Source: an uncultured Sphingomonas sp. (GTDB lineage Bacteria; Pseudomonadota; Alphaproteobacteria; Sphingomonadales; Sphingomonadaceae). Taken from it: a stretch of DNA of 64,000 bases. Of this stretch, positions 28,521 to 40,884 are shown one piece after another; positions within the stretch are counted from its first letter, which is position 1, and every line of letters begins with the position of its first letter. The stretch spans positions 27,137-91,136 of the forward strand of contig NZ_CAKZHV010000003.1 in the NCBI RefSeq assembly GCF_936927845.1, written 5' to 3'. Below the pieces are notes generated by a model that searched no databases, was not told the origin of the DNA, and worked only from the letters and a program-made list of their open reading frames with translations. The position numbers and the translations under genes were made by a program.

Positions 28521-29354
28521 ATGCCCAACAGTCCCTGGTCGCACATGCGCCGCGACGGCGTTGCCGACGACGTCGATTTCGAGATCAAGGGGCAGGAGCT
28601 GCAATTCGTCGAGATCGAGCTCGACCCCGGTGAGAGTGCGGTCGCGGAGGCCGGCGCGATGGTGTGGAAGGACGCGAGCATCGCGATGACCACCGTGTTC
28701 GGCGACGGCAGCTCGTCGGGCTCGGGCGGCGGCTTCATGGGCGCGCTGCTGGGTGCTGGCAAGCGGCTGGTGACGGGCGAGAGCCTGTTCACCACCGTGT
28801 TCACGCATCAGGGATCGGGCAAGGCGCGCGTCGCCTTCGCCTCGCCGACGCCGGGCTCGATCCTGCCGCTGCGCCTCGCCGATCTGGGCGGCACGTTGAT
28901 CTGCCAGAAGGACAGCTTCCTCGCCGCCGCCAAGGGCGTGCAGATCGGCGTCGCATTCCAGCGCCGCGTGATGACCGGGCTGTTCGGCGGCGAAGGGTTC
29001 GTGATGCAGCGATTGGACGGCGACGGCTGGGTGTTCGTGCAGATGGGCGGCACCGTCGTGCAGCGCGAGTTGCGCGCGGGCGACGAACTCCACGTCGATA
29101 CCGGCTGCCTCGCTGCCTACACGCCGTCGGTCGACTTCGATCTCGTAACGGTCGGCGGCGTGCGCACGATGTTCACCGGCGGCGAGGGCGCATTCTTCGC
29201 GCGGCTGCGCGGCCCCGGCACCGTGTGGATCCAGTCGCTGCCGTTCGCGCGATTGGCCGGGCGGATGCTCCAGGCCGCGAGCGGGCGCGGCGGCAACCGC
29301 GGCGAGGGATCGGTGCTCGGCGGGCTGGGCGACTGGGTCGGCGGCAACGACTGA
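28521..29354 (+). CDS. AIM24/TIGR00266 family protein
   Basis: A 277-residue protein of the TIGR00266 (AIM24-like) family, a beta-rich tryptophan-RNA-binding attenuator-like fold. Signature segments: FVEIELDPGESAVAEAGAMVWKD, a Gly/Ser loop, GESLFTTVFTH, and GGLGEGAF-like FTGGEGAFFARLRGPGTVWIQSLP. No signal peptide. AAGGAG precedes the ATG. Divergent from argD. Molecular role unknown. Confidence 0.92.
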   Translation: MPNSPWSHMRRDGVADDVDFEIKGQELQFVEIELDPGESAVAEAGAMVWKDASIAMTTVFGDGSSSGSGGGFMGALLGAGKRLVTGESLFTTVFTHQGSGKARVAFASPTPGSILPLRLADLGGTLICQKDSFLAAAKGVQIGVAFQRRVMTGLFGGEGFVMQRLDGDGWVFVQMGGTVVQRELRAGDELHVDTGCLAAYTPSVDFDLVTVGGVRTMFTGGEGAFFARLRGPGTVWIQSLPFARLAGRMLQAASGRGGNRGEGSVLGGLGDWVGGND

Positions 29355-29366
29355 CGCCTGCACACC

Positions 29367-29402
29367 GTCACCCCGGACTTGATCCGGGGTCCCGCTTCTT
29401 CT
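29367..29402. repeat. Dispersed repeat, single arm
   Basis: GTCACCCCGGACTTGATCCG followed by GGGTCCCGCTTCTT: one arm of the family at 16478, here unpaired, just after the AIM24-family gene. Confidence 0.85.
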
Positions 29403-29432
29403 CGCGCCCGATCCGACGCGTAGGCGCCGACC

Positions 29433-29969
29433 TCACCGCGCCTCGCGCCAAGCAGCAAGCCCCGCATCATACTCCTCCTGCGCGCGGCGACTGGTGCGTT
29501 CTAGGTCGGCGAGCGCCTGCTCGTGCCGCTCGGTCGCGTCGCGCCGCTCACGGTCGAGCGCAGCCTGCCGCGCGGCCAGCTCGCGCTGAACCTTGCGCCA
29601 ATCGCGCTCGGCGGCGTCGATCGCCTCGTGCGCGGCGTCGAGCGCGTTGCGCGATGGTTTCGGCGCAGGCTCCGCCACCGGCTCGGCCTTGGCCGCTCGC
29701 ACCTTAGGCGTCCGCTTCGGCTTTGGTGCGTCGGCCGGCAGCGCCGCGAACTGCTCCGCCGCGCTGCCGCGCGACCGCTTGATCACCTCGCCAGGGTGCG
29801 CCAGCGGCTCTTTCATCAACGCCGGATCGGTCACCTCCTCCGCCGCGCCACGCGCGAACAGGTCCCGCTCCGCGCCCCAGGCGGCGAGCGCGGCTTTGCG
29901 GCTTGGCGCGGCGACATAGGCGTCGTGGAAGCCCGCGGCGGTGCGGAACACCTTCAGCTTGCGTGGCAT
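29433..29969 (-). CDS. Charged coiled-coil protein of unknown function
   Basis: A 178-residue cytoplasmic protein. Residues 1-50 (MPRKLKVFRTAAGFHDAYVA, ALAAWGAERDLFARGAAEEV) form a small conserved-looking domain; a Lys/Pro/Ala linker follows; the C-terminal half (about 105-175) is a strongly charged coiled coil rich in Arg, Glu and Ala. GGGAGGGAG lies upstream of the ATG at 29969. I do not recognise a named family. Confidence 0.72.
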   Translation of the reverse strand: MPRKLKVFRTAAGFHDAYVAAPSRKAALAAWGAERDLFARGAAEEVTDPALMKEPLAHPGEVIKRSRGSAAEQFAALPADAPKPKRTPKVRAAKAEPVAEPAPKPSRNALDAAHEAIDAAERDWRKVQRELAARQAALDRERRDATERHEQALADLERTSRRAQEEYDAGLAAWREAR

Positions 29970-30171
29970 CGTGTCCGCTCCCTCCCCGGTTCGCGCGCCA
30001 CAACGCGGGTAGAAACAAAAAGGCGCACACCCTCCCCCTTTTCGCACTCGCGATGCGCTGCTATCGCCCGCGGCGACCTTATATTCAGGCCAACCATCAG
30101 GCTATCGTCGGCGCCCGCGCGGGTCTCCCCCGCCTTCCCGAGCCCGCCGGTGCAACAGCAAAGGACGCCCC

Positions 30172-32859
<2,688 letters not shown>

Positions 32860-32886
32860 CCGGCGGTGAGGATTGAGTGACAAGGG

Positions 32887-32920
32887 AGCCCGCTTCGCGC
32901 CGAGCGATGCGGGCTTCTTC
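32887..32920 (+). terminator. Terminator after acnA
   Basis: AGCCCGC (32887-32893) pairs with GCGGGCT (32909-32915) and is followed by TCTTCGT, about 28 bases after the acnA stop. The U-tract is weak. Confidence 0.6.
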
Positions 32921-32930
32921 GTATCTACCC

Positions 32931-32965
32931 GTCATCCCGGTCTTGAGCCGGGATCGCGCTTCTTC
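32931..32965. repeat. Dispersed repeat, single arm
   Basis: GTCATCCCGGTCTTGAGCCG followed by GGATCGCGCTTCTTC; a diverged single arm of the 16478 family between acnA and the toxin-antitoxin pair. Confidence 0.8.
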
Positions 32966-32985
32966 CCTCCTTCGACGCACCGTTG

Positions 32986-33011
32986 AAGGTAAGGCATTTT
33001 TGCCTTACCTT
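32986..33011. promoter_or_regulatory. Operator and promoter of the toxin-antitoxin pair
   Basis: AAGGTAAGGCA-TTTT-TGCCTTACCTT is a perfect inverted repeat with 11-bp arms. It lies between a -35-like TTGAAG (32983-32988) and includes a -10-like TACCTT (33006-33011) at 17-bp spacing. The antitoxin ATG is six bases further on, so transcription would start at or next to the ATG. The position suits autorepression by the antitoxin. Confidence 0.7.
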
Positions 33012-33017
33012 GTCGCC

Positions 33018-33281
33018 ATGACCACGCTGACGATCACCGCCAAGGGCCAGATCACGCTCAAGAAGGAGCTGTTGCAGCACCTCGCGCTCCACCCAGGCGA
33101 CAAGGTGGAGGTAACGCCCGCACCCGGCGGTCGCCTGACGCTAACGGCGCAGCGGCGCGCACGTACCGGACGGATGGAGGACGCGTTCGGCATACTTCAC
33201 CGGCCCGGCCAGAAGGCGCTGTCGATTGAAGAGATGAACGAGGCGATCGCGCGCGCCTGGGCCGGGGAAGTCGAGCCGTGA
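33018..33281 (+). CDS. AbrB/SpoVT-type antitoxin
   Basis: An 87-residue DNA-binding antitoxin. The N-terminal swapped-hairpin AbrB domain is MTTLTITAKGQITLKKELLQ with HPGDKVEVTPAPGGRLTL, and the C-terminal tail (GILHRPGQKALSIEEMNEAIARAWA) should wrap the toxin. No Shine-Dalgarno is visible between the operator palindrome and the ATG, which suggests a leaderless mRNA. Its stop overlaps the toxin GTG start by four bases (GTGA). Confidence 0.9.
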   Translation: MTTLTITAKGQITLKKELLQHLALHPGDKVEVTPAPGGRLTLTAQRRARTGRMEDAFGILHRPGQKALSIEEMNEAIARAWAGEVEP

Positions 33282-33676
33282 AGATCACGGCGGACACCAA
33301 CGTCCTCCTCCGTGCGCTCACCGCCGACGATCAGGTGCAATCCGCCTTGGCCATGCACACCTTGTCGCAGGCGACGCTCGTTGCGCTCCCGATTGTAGCA
33401 CTCGCCGAGACTGTGTGGGTGCTCAGGCGAGTCCACAAGTGGAGTGGCGCGCGGATCGCCGCCGCGCTGCGCCTCCTGCTGGATGATCCACGCGTGCAGG
33501 TCGACTGGCCGGCGGTCGAGGCAGGCCTGGCGCTGCTAGAGCGCGGCGGCGACTTCGCCGACGCGGTGATCGAAGCGGACGGGCGTCGCCTCGGCGCGGA
33601 AATGCTCGTCACCTTCGACGAACAGGCCGCGCGGCTGCTCATCGACGCGGGCGCCGCCGTGACGCGCCCGATTTAG
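33278..33676 (+). CDS. PIN-domain ribonuclease toxin (VapC type)
   Basis: A 132-residue PIN nuclease. The metal-binding acids are all visible: D6 (ITADTNVLLRAL), E44 (ALAETVW), the Asp pair in GGDFADAVIEAD and D in VTFDEQAARLL. VapC toxins cleave tRNA or rRNA when free of antitoxin. It is translated from GTG overlapping the antitoxin stop. It appears intact, so the module is probably active. It converges with the permease gene, whose stop overlaps by four bases. Confidence 0.92.
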   Translation: MKITADTNVLLRALTADDQVQSALAMHTLSQATLVALPIVALAETVWVLRRVHKWSGARIAAALRLLLDDPRVQVDWPAVEAGLALLERGGDFADAVIEADGRRLGAEMLVTFDEQAARLLIDAGAAVTRPI

Positions 33677-35076
33677 CCGAGCATCGCACTCGCGCGGCGA
33701 CGGCCCCAGGCGAAATAGAGCACCAGCCCGGCAGCGTTCCACAACACGAAGTATAGCTGCGTCCGGCTCGGCAGGCTGGAGAACAGGTACAGGCAGCCGA
33801 GCACGCCGACGATCCCGACGGGCCACGCCGCGGGGGTGCGGAAGGTGCGCGGCGCATCGGGCGCACGCCTGCGCATCACCAGCATCGCCACGCACACCGC
33901 GATGAACGCCGCGAGCGTGCCCGCATTCGCCAGCGCCGCGATCGCGTCGATCGGCATCACGCCCGCGATGATCGCGACCAGCACCGCGGTCATCACCGTG
34001 ATCCTGACCGGCGTCCCACGCGACGATACCTTGGCGAGCGCCTGCGGCAGCAACCCGTCGCGCGCCATCACGAAGAAGATGCGGCTCTGCCCGAACAGGA
34101 ACCCGAGCAGCACCGTCGGCAGCGCGATCACCGCGCTGACCGCCAGGAACGTCGCGAACCCCGGTTGCCCGATTCCGCGCAGGATCAGCGCGAGCGGTTC
34201 GGGCGAGTCGGCGAAGCGCGTGAACGACAGCGCACCGACGGCGGCGACCGCTACAGCCATGTAGATCACCACGCACGCCACCATCGATCCGACGATGCCG
34301 ATCGCGAGATCACGCCCGGGGTTCTTCGTCTCCTCAGCCGCGGTCGAGATCGCGTCGAAGCCGTAGAAGGCGAAGAAGATGATCGCCGCCGCCGCCATCA
34401 CGCCGCGCTCCACCCCGTCCGCCGACACCGACTTGGCAAAGCCGAACGGCATGAACGGTTGCAGGTTCGCGCCGTCGAAATGCGGCAGCGCAACCGCGAC
34501 GAACACTGCGAGCGCGATCAGCTTGACGACCACCAGCACTGCGTTCAGCGTCGCGCTCTCCTTCGTGCCCAGGCTGAGCAACCCTGCGACCACCGCGATG
34601 ATGAAGATCGCGGGCACGTTGACAACGCCACCTAGTTCCGGCCCCTGCGTCAGCGCGACCGGGAAGCCGAGCGGCGTCAGCAGCGGCGCGGCATAGCCCG
34701 ACCAGCCGACCGCGACCGTCGACACGACCAGCGAATATTCGAGGATCAGCGACCAGCCGATCACCCAGGCGATCACCTCCCCCAGCACGACGTAGCTGTA
34801 GGTGTACGCGCTGCCCGAGGTCGGGATCATCGTCGCCATTTCGGCGTAGGCGAGCGCGGCGCAGGCACAGATCGCGCCCGCGATCACGAAGCTCAGGATC
34901 ACCGACGGCCCCGCGCGATCCGCGCCGACGCCGATCAGCGTCAGGATACCGGTGCCGACGATCGCCCCGACGCCCAGCGCGACCAGATGCGGCCACGACA
35001 AGGTCCGCGCGAGCGCGTGGCCGTGCGCGTCGGGCGCGGGCGGCGCCATCGGTTTGCGGCGGAAAAGACTGGACAC
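33673..35076 (-). CDS. APC-family amino acid permease
   Basis: Inner-membrane amino-acid transporter, about 467 residues with 12 predicted hydrophobic helices. Family motifs: VGAIVGTGILTLIGVGADRAGPSVILSF in helix 1 and FFAFYGFDAISTAAEETKNPGRDLAIGI in helix 6, resembling the cationic amino-acid (YfnA/CAT) branch. The start is uncertain: GTG at 35076 has GGGGG six bases upstream; TTG at 35082 and ATG at 35049 are alternatives. Substrate not determined. Confidence 0.92.
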   Translation of the reverse strand: MSSLFRRKPMAPPAPDAHGHALARTLSWPHLVALGVGAIVGTGILTLIGVGADRAGPSVILSFVIAGAICACAALAYAEMATMIPTSGSAYTYSYVVLGEVIAWVIGWSLILEYSLVVSTVAVGWSGYAAPLLTPLGFPVALTQGPELGGVVNVPAIFIIAVVAGLLSLGTKESATLNAVLVVVKLIALAVFVAVALPHFDGANLQPFMPFGFAKSVSADGVERGVMAAAAIIFFAFYGFDAISTAAEETKNPGRDLAIGIVGSMVACVVIYMAVAVAAVGALSFTRFADSPEPLALILRGIGQPGFATFLAVSAVIALPTVLLGFLFGQSRIFFVMARDGLLPQALAKVSSRGTPVRITVMTAVLVAIIAGVMPIDAIAALANAGTLAAFIAVCVAMLVMRRRAPDAPRTFRTPAAWPVGIVGVLGCLYLFSSLPSRTQLYFVLWNAAGLVLYFAWGRRRASAMLG

Positions 35077-35178
35077 TGGCAACCCCCGTTCGTGTTTGCG
35101 GGGGATCGTATCAGATGCGACTGCCGGCGAAAGGCCCGCCGCGACGAAAGCGGCGGGATCAGCCCCGCACGATCACCG

Positions 35179-35514
35179 CTACTTCGCGAGTTCGCGTGTC
35201 TTGTACCCGAAGACGCCGCCGCGCGTGCTGACGCTCACGCCGGCCATGCCGCCGCCCACCAGGAACGGGCTCAGATCGTCGATCGGCGTGGTGCGATGCA
35301 GCATCGCCTCACGCTCGAACGGCACGTCATCGACGCGGTTCTCGTTGTTGCCGCCGACAAACGGCACGCGGAAGCGATCCGCCCGCCGCCGTCCGCACAC
35401 CGTGACGTCGGTGGCATTGGGATCGATGACACAGCGATGCTCGGCCGCGGTGCGGGCACGATAGGTTGCCATCGCGTCATCGGCACCGGCGAGCAGCAGC
35501 AGGAGCGGTATCAT
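35179..35514 (-). CDS. Small secreted protein, unknown function
   Basis: A 111-residue protein with a short hydrophobic N-terminus (MIPLLLLLAGADDAMA) that may be a signal peptide. Two cysteines (RCVIDPNATDVTVCGRRR) are followed by RADRFRVPF; the CGRR..DRFRVP pattern recurs in small sphingomonad secreted proteins, as I remember them. The end has a Gly-rich stretch (GGGMAGVSVSTRGGVFGYKTR). Function unknown. Confidence 0.65.
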   Translation of the reverse strand: MIPLLLLLAGADDAMATYRARTAAEHRCVIDPNATDVTVCGRRRADRFRVPFVGGNNENRVDDVPFEREAMLHRTTPIDDLSPFLVGGGMAGVSVSTRGGVFGYKTRELAK

Positions 35515-35619
35515 GACACGGGATGATGCGCCCGGCGCCGCGGTCCGGCAAGTGGGGGTGGAAGGAATGACGGGCCAATTGCCGACCCATCCGGCCCCGA
35601 CCCGTCGGCCTTCGACCTG

Positions 35620-36051
35620 TCAGGCACTGATCTTGGCGACGCCCAGCCGCGGCAGGTCGATCGCCGGGCAGCGGTCCATCACCACCTTGAGCCCGGCGGC
35701 TTCCGCACGCGCCGCGGCACGCTGGTCGATCACACCCAATTGCATCCAGATCGACTTGGCACCGATCGCGATCGCCTGATCGACCACCTCGCCGACCGCA
35801 TCGGAGCGGCGAAAGACGTCGACCATGTCGATCGGATCGCCGAGCTGTCCGAGCTCGCGAAAGACATATTCGCCGTGGACGTGCTCGCCGGTGATCTGCG
35901 GATTGACGGGTATCGTGCGATACCCATGGTCCTGCAGCGTCTTCATGACACGGTACGACGGGCGATCGGGGCGATCGGACGCGCCGACCACCGCGATCGT
36001 GCGCGTTTCCTCCAGCAGGGCCTTGATGTCGGCGTCACTCGTCAGCGGCAT
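35620..36051 (-). CDS. CoA-binding domain protein
   Basis: A 143-residue cytoplasmic protein with a Rossmann CoA-binding domain (YccU-like). Motifs: TIAVVGASDRPDRPSYRVMKTLQDHGYRTIPVNP and DIVDVFR-like DMVDVFRRSDAV, then GAKSIWMQLGV and VVMDRCPAIDLPRL. The ATG at 36051 has AAGGAG nine bases upstream. It follows apbC on the same strand after a 41-base gap, so the two may be co-transcribed. Exact role unknown; related proteins bind CoA. Confidence 0.92.
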   Translation of the reverse strand: MPLTSDADIKALLEETRTIAVVGASDRPDRPSYRVMKTLQDHGYRTIPVNPQITGEHVHGEYVFRELGQLGDPIDMVDVFRRSDAVGEVVDQAIAIGAKSIWMQLGVIDQRAAARAEAAGLKVVMDRCPAIDLPRLGVAKISA

Positions 36052-36092
36052 GAGCAAACTCCTTCTTTCCGGGGGAACGCCCCGCCTCCGCC

Positions 36093-37037
<945 letters not shown>

Positions 37038-37097
37038 AGCAACGAGGCGTTACGCCCGTCGTGGCCGCTTGCCACTGTTTTTCGCGCGCGCGGCACC

Positions 37098-37103
37098 TAT
37101 AAA
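37098..37103 (+). promoter_or_regulatory. Candidate -10 box of hflK
   Basis: TATAAA ends seven bases before the hflK ATG, with no Shine-Dalgarno in between. If used, it would give a leaderless hflK mRNA. The -35 region is not convincing. Confidence 0.35.
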
Positions 37104-37110
37104 GACTGTC

Positions 37111-38244
37111 ATGACGACCTTGCTGCGCCGCCTCTGGCGCCTTCGCCGCCCGCACATCCTGTCTGCCGAGAACAATAGCCCGTGGGGCAACGGCGGTGGC
37201 GGCGACGCCGGCGGCGATCGGGGTGGTGATCGGGGCGGCCCGCGCAATCCGTGGTCGGTGCCGCCGGGCGGCGGCAATCGTGCGGGCGGCAACAAGCCCA
37301 CCGCGCTCGACGAGTTCCTGAAGCGCGCCCGCGGCGGCGGCGGTGGCGGCAGCGGTCCGAACCTGCCAACCGGTGCCAATCCGCGCGCGCTCTGGCTGAT
37401 CGGCATTGGATTGCTGGTCGCGGTCTGGGTGGTGTTCACCTCTTTTCATCAGATCGGGCCGCAGCAGCGCGGCGTGGTGACCTTCTTTGGCCGCTATTCC
37501 GGAATGCTCGAACCCGGCATCCGCCTGACGTTGCCCGCGCCGTTCACGCGCGTGACCAAGGTCGATGTCGAGCAGGTCCGCACCGACGAATTCCCGCGCG
37601 AGGGCGGCGAGAACGTGCTGACGGGCGATCAGAACATCATCGACCTTGCCTACACCGTGCGCTGGCGCGTGTCCGATCCGCGCAACTACGTGTTCGAGAT
37701 CAAGGACCCGCAGGAAACGGTACGCGCAACCGCGGAGAGCGCGATGCGCGCGGTGCTCGCCACCACCACGCTCGAACAGGCGATCGGCGCCGGGCGCACC
37801 GAGATCGAGGCGCGTGTCACGCAAGGGATGCAGGAAATCCTCGACAGCTACCAGGCCGGCGTCCGCATCCAGGGTGTGTCGATCAAGCAGGCGTCCGCGC
37901 CCGCGAGTCTGATCGATGATTTCAACGCGGTGACCGCCGCGCAGCAGGAAGCCGTCGGCAATCTGAACAACGCGCGCTCCTACGCGCAGCAGGTGATCGC
38001 GCGCGCGCAGGGTGAGGCCGCGGCCTTCGACAAGGTGTACGAACAGTACCGCCTCGCCCCCGAGGTGACGCGCCGCCGCATGTATTACGAGACCATGGAG
38101 GCCGTGCTGGCCAATACCGACAAGACGATCGTGGAGCCGAACGGCGTGACCCCGTACCTGCCGCTCGACCGCGCGAAGCGGCTGCGCGAGCCGGGTGAGG
38201 AAGCCCCCGCCGCGACAGCGGCGCCGGCGGAGGGAGCACGCTGA
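37111..38244 (+). CDS. hflK: FtsH modulator HflK
   Basis: SPFH-domain inner-membrane protein, 377 residues. With HflC it forms a cage around FtsH and tunes its proteolysis. A Gly/Asn/Arg-rich cytoplasmic N-terminus (about 1-90) precedes one membrane helix (92-112) and the SPFH/band-7 domain (QRGVVTFFGRYSGMLEPGIRLTLP), then a coiled coil with ARGEAAAFDKVYEQYRLAPEVTRRRMYYETME. Its stop overlaps the hflC start by one base. FtsH itself is encoded at 5.5-7.5 kb. Confidence 0.95.
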   Translation: MTTLLRRLWRLRRPHILSAENNSPWGNGGGGDAGGDRGGDRGGPRNPWSVPPGGGNRAGGNKPTALDEFLKRARGGGGGGSGPNLPTGANPRALWLIGIGLLVAVWVVFTSFHQIGPQQRGVVTFFGRYSGMLEPGIRLTLPAPFTRVTKVDVEQVRTDEFPREGGENVLTGDQNIIDLAYTVRWRVSDPRNYVFEIKDPQETVRATAESAMRAVLATTTLEQAIGAGRTEIEARVTQGMQEILDSYQAGVRIQGVSIKQASAPASLIDDFNAVTAAQQEAVGNLNNARSYAQQVIARAQGEAAAFDKVYEQYRLAPEVTRRRMYYETMEAVLANTDKTIVEPNGVTPYLPLDRAKRLREPGEEAPAATAAPAEGAR

Positions 38245-39122
38245 TGCGCGCCCTGCTCCAGCATCCGATCGCCGCGGTCTTCGCGTTGCTCGCCGCGGTG
38301 ATCGTCGCCGCGATGACCTTTGCGATCGTGCCCGAAACGCAGCAGGCGGTCGTGCTCCGGCTCAACAACCCGCAGCGCGTCGTCAACCAGTGGCAGCCCG
38401 GTCAGACGATCGGCAATTCGGGTGCCGGACTGATCGCGCGCGTGCCGTTGATCGACAGCATCGTCTGGCTCGACAAGCGCGTGCTCGACGCCGATCTCGA
38501 CAACACGCTGGTGCTGTCGACCGATCAGCTACGGCTGAACGTGGACGCCTTTGCGCGCTTTCGCATCGTGAACCCGCTGCGCGCCGTCACTTCGACCGGC
38601 AGCACGTCGAACACCGAGGAGCGCGTCGCGGACCAGCTTCGCCCGCTGCTTGGCACCGCGCTGCGCAACGAACTCGGCAAGGTGCCCTTCTCCAGCCTGC
38701 TAAGCCCCGAGCGCGGGCGCGTGATGGACGCGATCCAGAACTCGCTCCAGCGCGACGCGCGCCAGTACGGCGTCGAGATCGTCGACGTGCGGATCAAGCA
38801 CGCCGACCTGCCCGACGGCAGCCCGCTGGAAAGCGCGCTGCAACGCATGCGCACCGCACGCCAGCAGGAAGCGAACACGATCCGCGCGCAGGGGCAAAAG
38901 CAGGCGCAGATCGTCCGCGCCGAAGCCGACGCCAACGCCGCGCGCATCTACGCCGACGCGTTCAGCAAGGACGCGAGCTTCTACGATTTCTATCGCGCGA
39001 TGCAGTCCTATCGTCACACCTTCGGGGCCGATGGCGGGCCGAAGCCCGAAGGGTCGACCAACATCATCATGAGCCCGGGCAATTCATACCTGCGCGAGTT
39101 CGAAGGGCGCGCGGCGCGGTGA
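38244..39122 (+). CDS. hflC: FtsH modulator HflC
   Basis: Partner of HflK, 292 residues, with an N-terminal membrane anchor (about 10-28) and a periplasmic SPFH domain (VPETQQAVVLRLNNPQRVVNQWQPG). The later coiled coil IRAQGQKQAQIVRAEADANAARIYADAF and the end SPGNSYLREFEG are conserved. It is followed after 160 bases by a Do-type protease, the usual hflK-hflC-degP order in alphaproteobacteria. Confidence 0.95.
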   Translation: MRALLQHPIAAVFALLAAVIVAAMTFAIVPETQQAVVLRLNNPQRVVNQWQPGQTIGNSGAGLIARVPLIDSIVWLDKRVLDADLDNTLVLSTDQLRLNVDAFARFRIVNPLRAVTSTGSTSNTEERVADQLRPLLGTALRNELGKVPFSSLLSPERGRVMDAIQNSLQRDARQYGVEIVDVRIKHADLPDGSPLESALQRMRTARQQEANTIRAQGQKQAQIVRAEADANAARIYADAFSKDASFYDFYRAMQSYRHTFGADGGPKPEGSTNIIMSPGNSYLREFEGRAAR

Positions 39123-39282
39123 CGCGGTTGCGCGCTGATACAGGGAGAAAAGGGCAGTCGGTCGGGCTCGACACGGGCCGACCGGCGTTACCGAGCGTTC
39201 ATATTCAAACGCCGTTCATCGCATGGCTGGCATGACTGAACGGATTTTTCTCCCCTTTTTGTAGATGGGTGATCGAGAGGAC

Positions 39283-40827
39283 ATGAAGAAAGTGCGTTAC
39301 GCCTACGCCCTCACCGGCGCGCTCCTCCTTGGCGGGACGGCGGCGTCGCTGACCTTGCAGAACCCGGCCACCGCGCAGACCGCGCAGAACGAGCCGGGCG
39401 CGATCAGCGCGCAGGCACCGCGCGCCGGCGCGCCGATGAGCTTCGCCGACATGGTGGCGAAACTGCAGCCCGCGGTCGTCAACATCTCCACCACGCAGAA
39501 GGTCACGGTGCAGCAGCAGGCGAACCCGTTCGCCGGCACGCCGTTCGGCGACCTGTTCGGCCAGTTCGGCGGCGGTGGACAGGGCGGTGCGCCGGTCACG
39601 CGCGAGGGTCAGTCGCTCGGGTCGGGCTTCCTGATCTCGGCCGACGGCTACGTCGTCACCAACAACCACGTGATCGCGCCCGCGGGCCGCGGCGCGACCG
39701 TTGAATCGATCAAGGTGACCTTGCAGGACCGCAAGGAATATACCGCCAAGCTGATCGGTCGTGACCCGACCTCCGACCTCGCGCTGCTCAAGATCAGCGC
39801 GCCGACGCCGCTGCCGTTCGTTCGCTTCGGCAATTCATCGAATTCGCGCGTCGGCGATTGGGTGGTCGCGATTGGCCAGCCGTTCGGGCTCGGCGGCACG
39901 GTGACCGCCGGCATCATCTCGGCGGTGCACCGCTCGACCGGCAACGGCCCGTTCGACAGCTTCATCCAGACCGACGCCGCGATCAATCAGGGCAATTCAG
40001 GCGGCCCGATGTTCGACATGAACGGCAACGTCATCGGCATCAACAGCCAGATCTACTCGCAGTCTGGCGGTAACATCGGCATCGGCTTCGCGATCCCCGC
40101 GACCGAGGCGAAGCCGATCATCGACACGCTGATGAAGGGCCAGTCAATCAAGCGCGGCTACCTCGGCGTCAGCATTCAGCCGGTGACCGACGACATCGCC
40201 GCCGCGCTCGGTTTGCAGAAGAACCAGGGCGAAATCATCGGCCGGGTCGAGCCGGGCGGTCCGGGTGCCAAGGCGGGCCTGCGCGCGGGCGACGTCGTGA
40301 CCGCGGTCGGCGGCACGCCGGTGACGCCCGACAAGACCCTGTCCTACCTCGTCGCCAACACCGCGCCGGGCACCTCGACCCGGCTCGACGTGATCCGCGA
40401 CGGCCGCCCGACGACGCTCAATGCAACCGTGGCAGTGCGTCCGGCCGACGACCAACTCGCGGCATTGACCGGAAACGGCGGCGACGACGACGATGACGGC
40501 ATCCCCGGCGGCGACAGCGCGACCGCGCCCGCCTCGAGCTCGCTCGGCGTCACCGTGCAGCCGCTCACCCCGCAGATCGCGCGCTCGATCGGCGTCGACT
40601 CGACCGTGCAGGGCGTCGTGGTCGCGGCGACCGATCCCTCGTCGGACGCGGCGCAGAAGCTCAAGCGCGGCGACGTGATCTCCGCGGTCAACTCGACCCC
40701 GGTCCGCACCGCCGCCGACGTGGCGCGCGCGGTCGCCGCAGCAAAGGCTGCCAACCGCCCGCAGGTGCTGCTCCAGATCACGCGCCAGCGCACCAGCGGT
40801 GTCTTCATCCCGGTGAAGATCAAGTAA
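39283..40827 (+). CDS. degP: Do-family periplasmic serine protease (DegP/DegQ-like)
   Basis: Periplasmic protein-quality-control protease, 514 residues. Signal peptide about 1-32. The trypsin-like triad is H129 (TNNHVIAP), D165 (DPTSDLALLK) and S239 (NQGNSGGPMFD). Two PDZ domains follow (about 280-390 and 415-505), with an acidic linker (GGDDDDDGIPGG) between them. GAGAGG precedes the ATG at 39283; a longer start at 39265 is less likely. Probably envelope-stress-induced, but no sigma-E-type promoter is evident. Confidence 0.95.
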   Translation: MKKVRYAYALTGALLLGGTAASLTLQNPATAQTAQNEPGAISAQAPRAGAPMSFADMVAKLQPAVVNISTTQKVTVQQQANPFAGTPFGDLFGQFGGGGQGGAPVTREGQSLGSGFLISADGYVVTNNHVIAPAGRGATVESIKVTLQDRKEYTAKLIGRDPTSDLALLKISAPTPLPFVRFGNSSNSRVGDWVVAIGQPFGLGGTVTAGIISAVHRSTGNGPFDSFIQTDAAINQGNSGGPMFDMNGNVIGINSQIYSQSGGNIGIGFAIPATEAKPIIDTLMKGQSIKRGYLGVSIQPVTDDIAAALGLQKNQGEIIGRVEPGGPGAKAGLRAGDVVTAVGGTPVTPDKTLSYLVANTAPGTSTRLDVIRDGRPTTLNATVAVRPADDQLAALTGNGGDDDDDGIPGGDSATAPASSSLGVTVQPLTPQIARSIGVDSTVQGVVVAATDPSSDAAQKLKRGDVISAVNSTPVRTAADVARAVAAAKAANRPQVLLQITRQRTSGVFIPVKIK

Positions 40828-40847
40828 GCCGATCCGATCGCGTAAAC

Positions 40848-40884
40848 GGGGCCGTCGCGGAGACATCCGCGGCGGCCCTTTTCA
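40848..40884 (+). terminator. Terminator after degP
   Basis: GGGCCGTCGCGGA pairs with TCCGCGGCGGCCC around a GACA loop (one internal mismatch), followed by TTTTC, about 20 bases after the degP stop. Confidence 0.85.
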
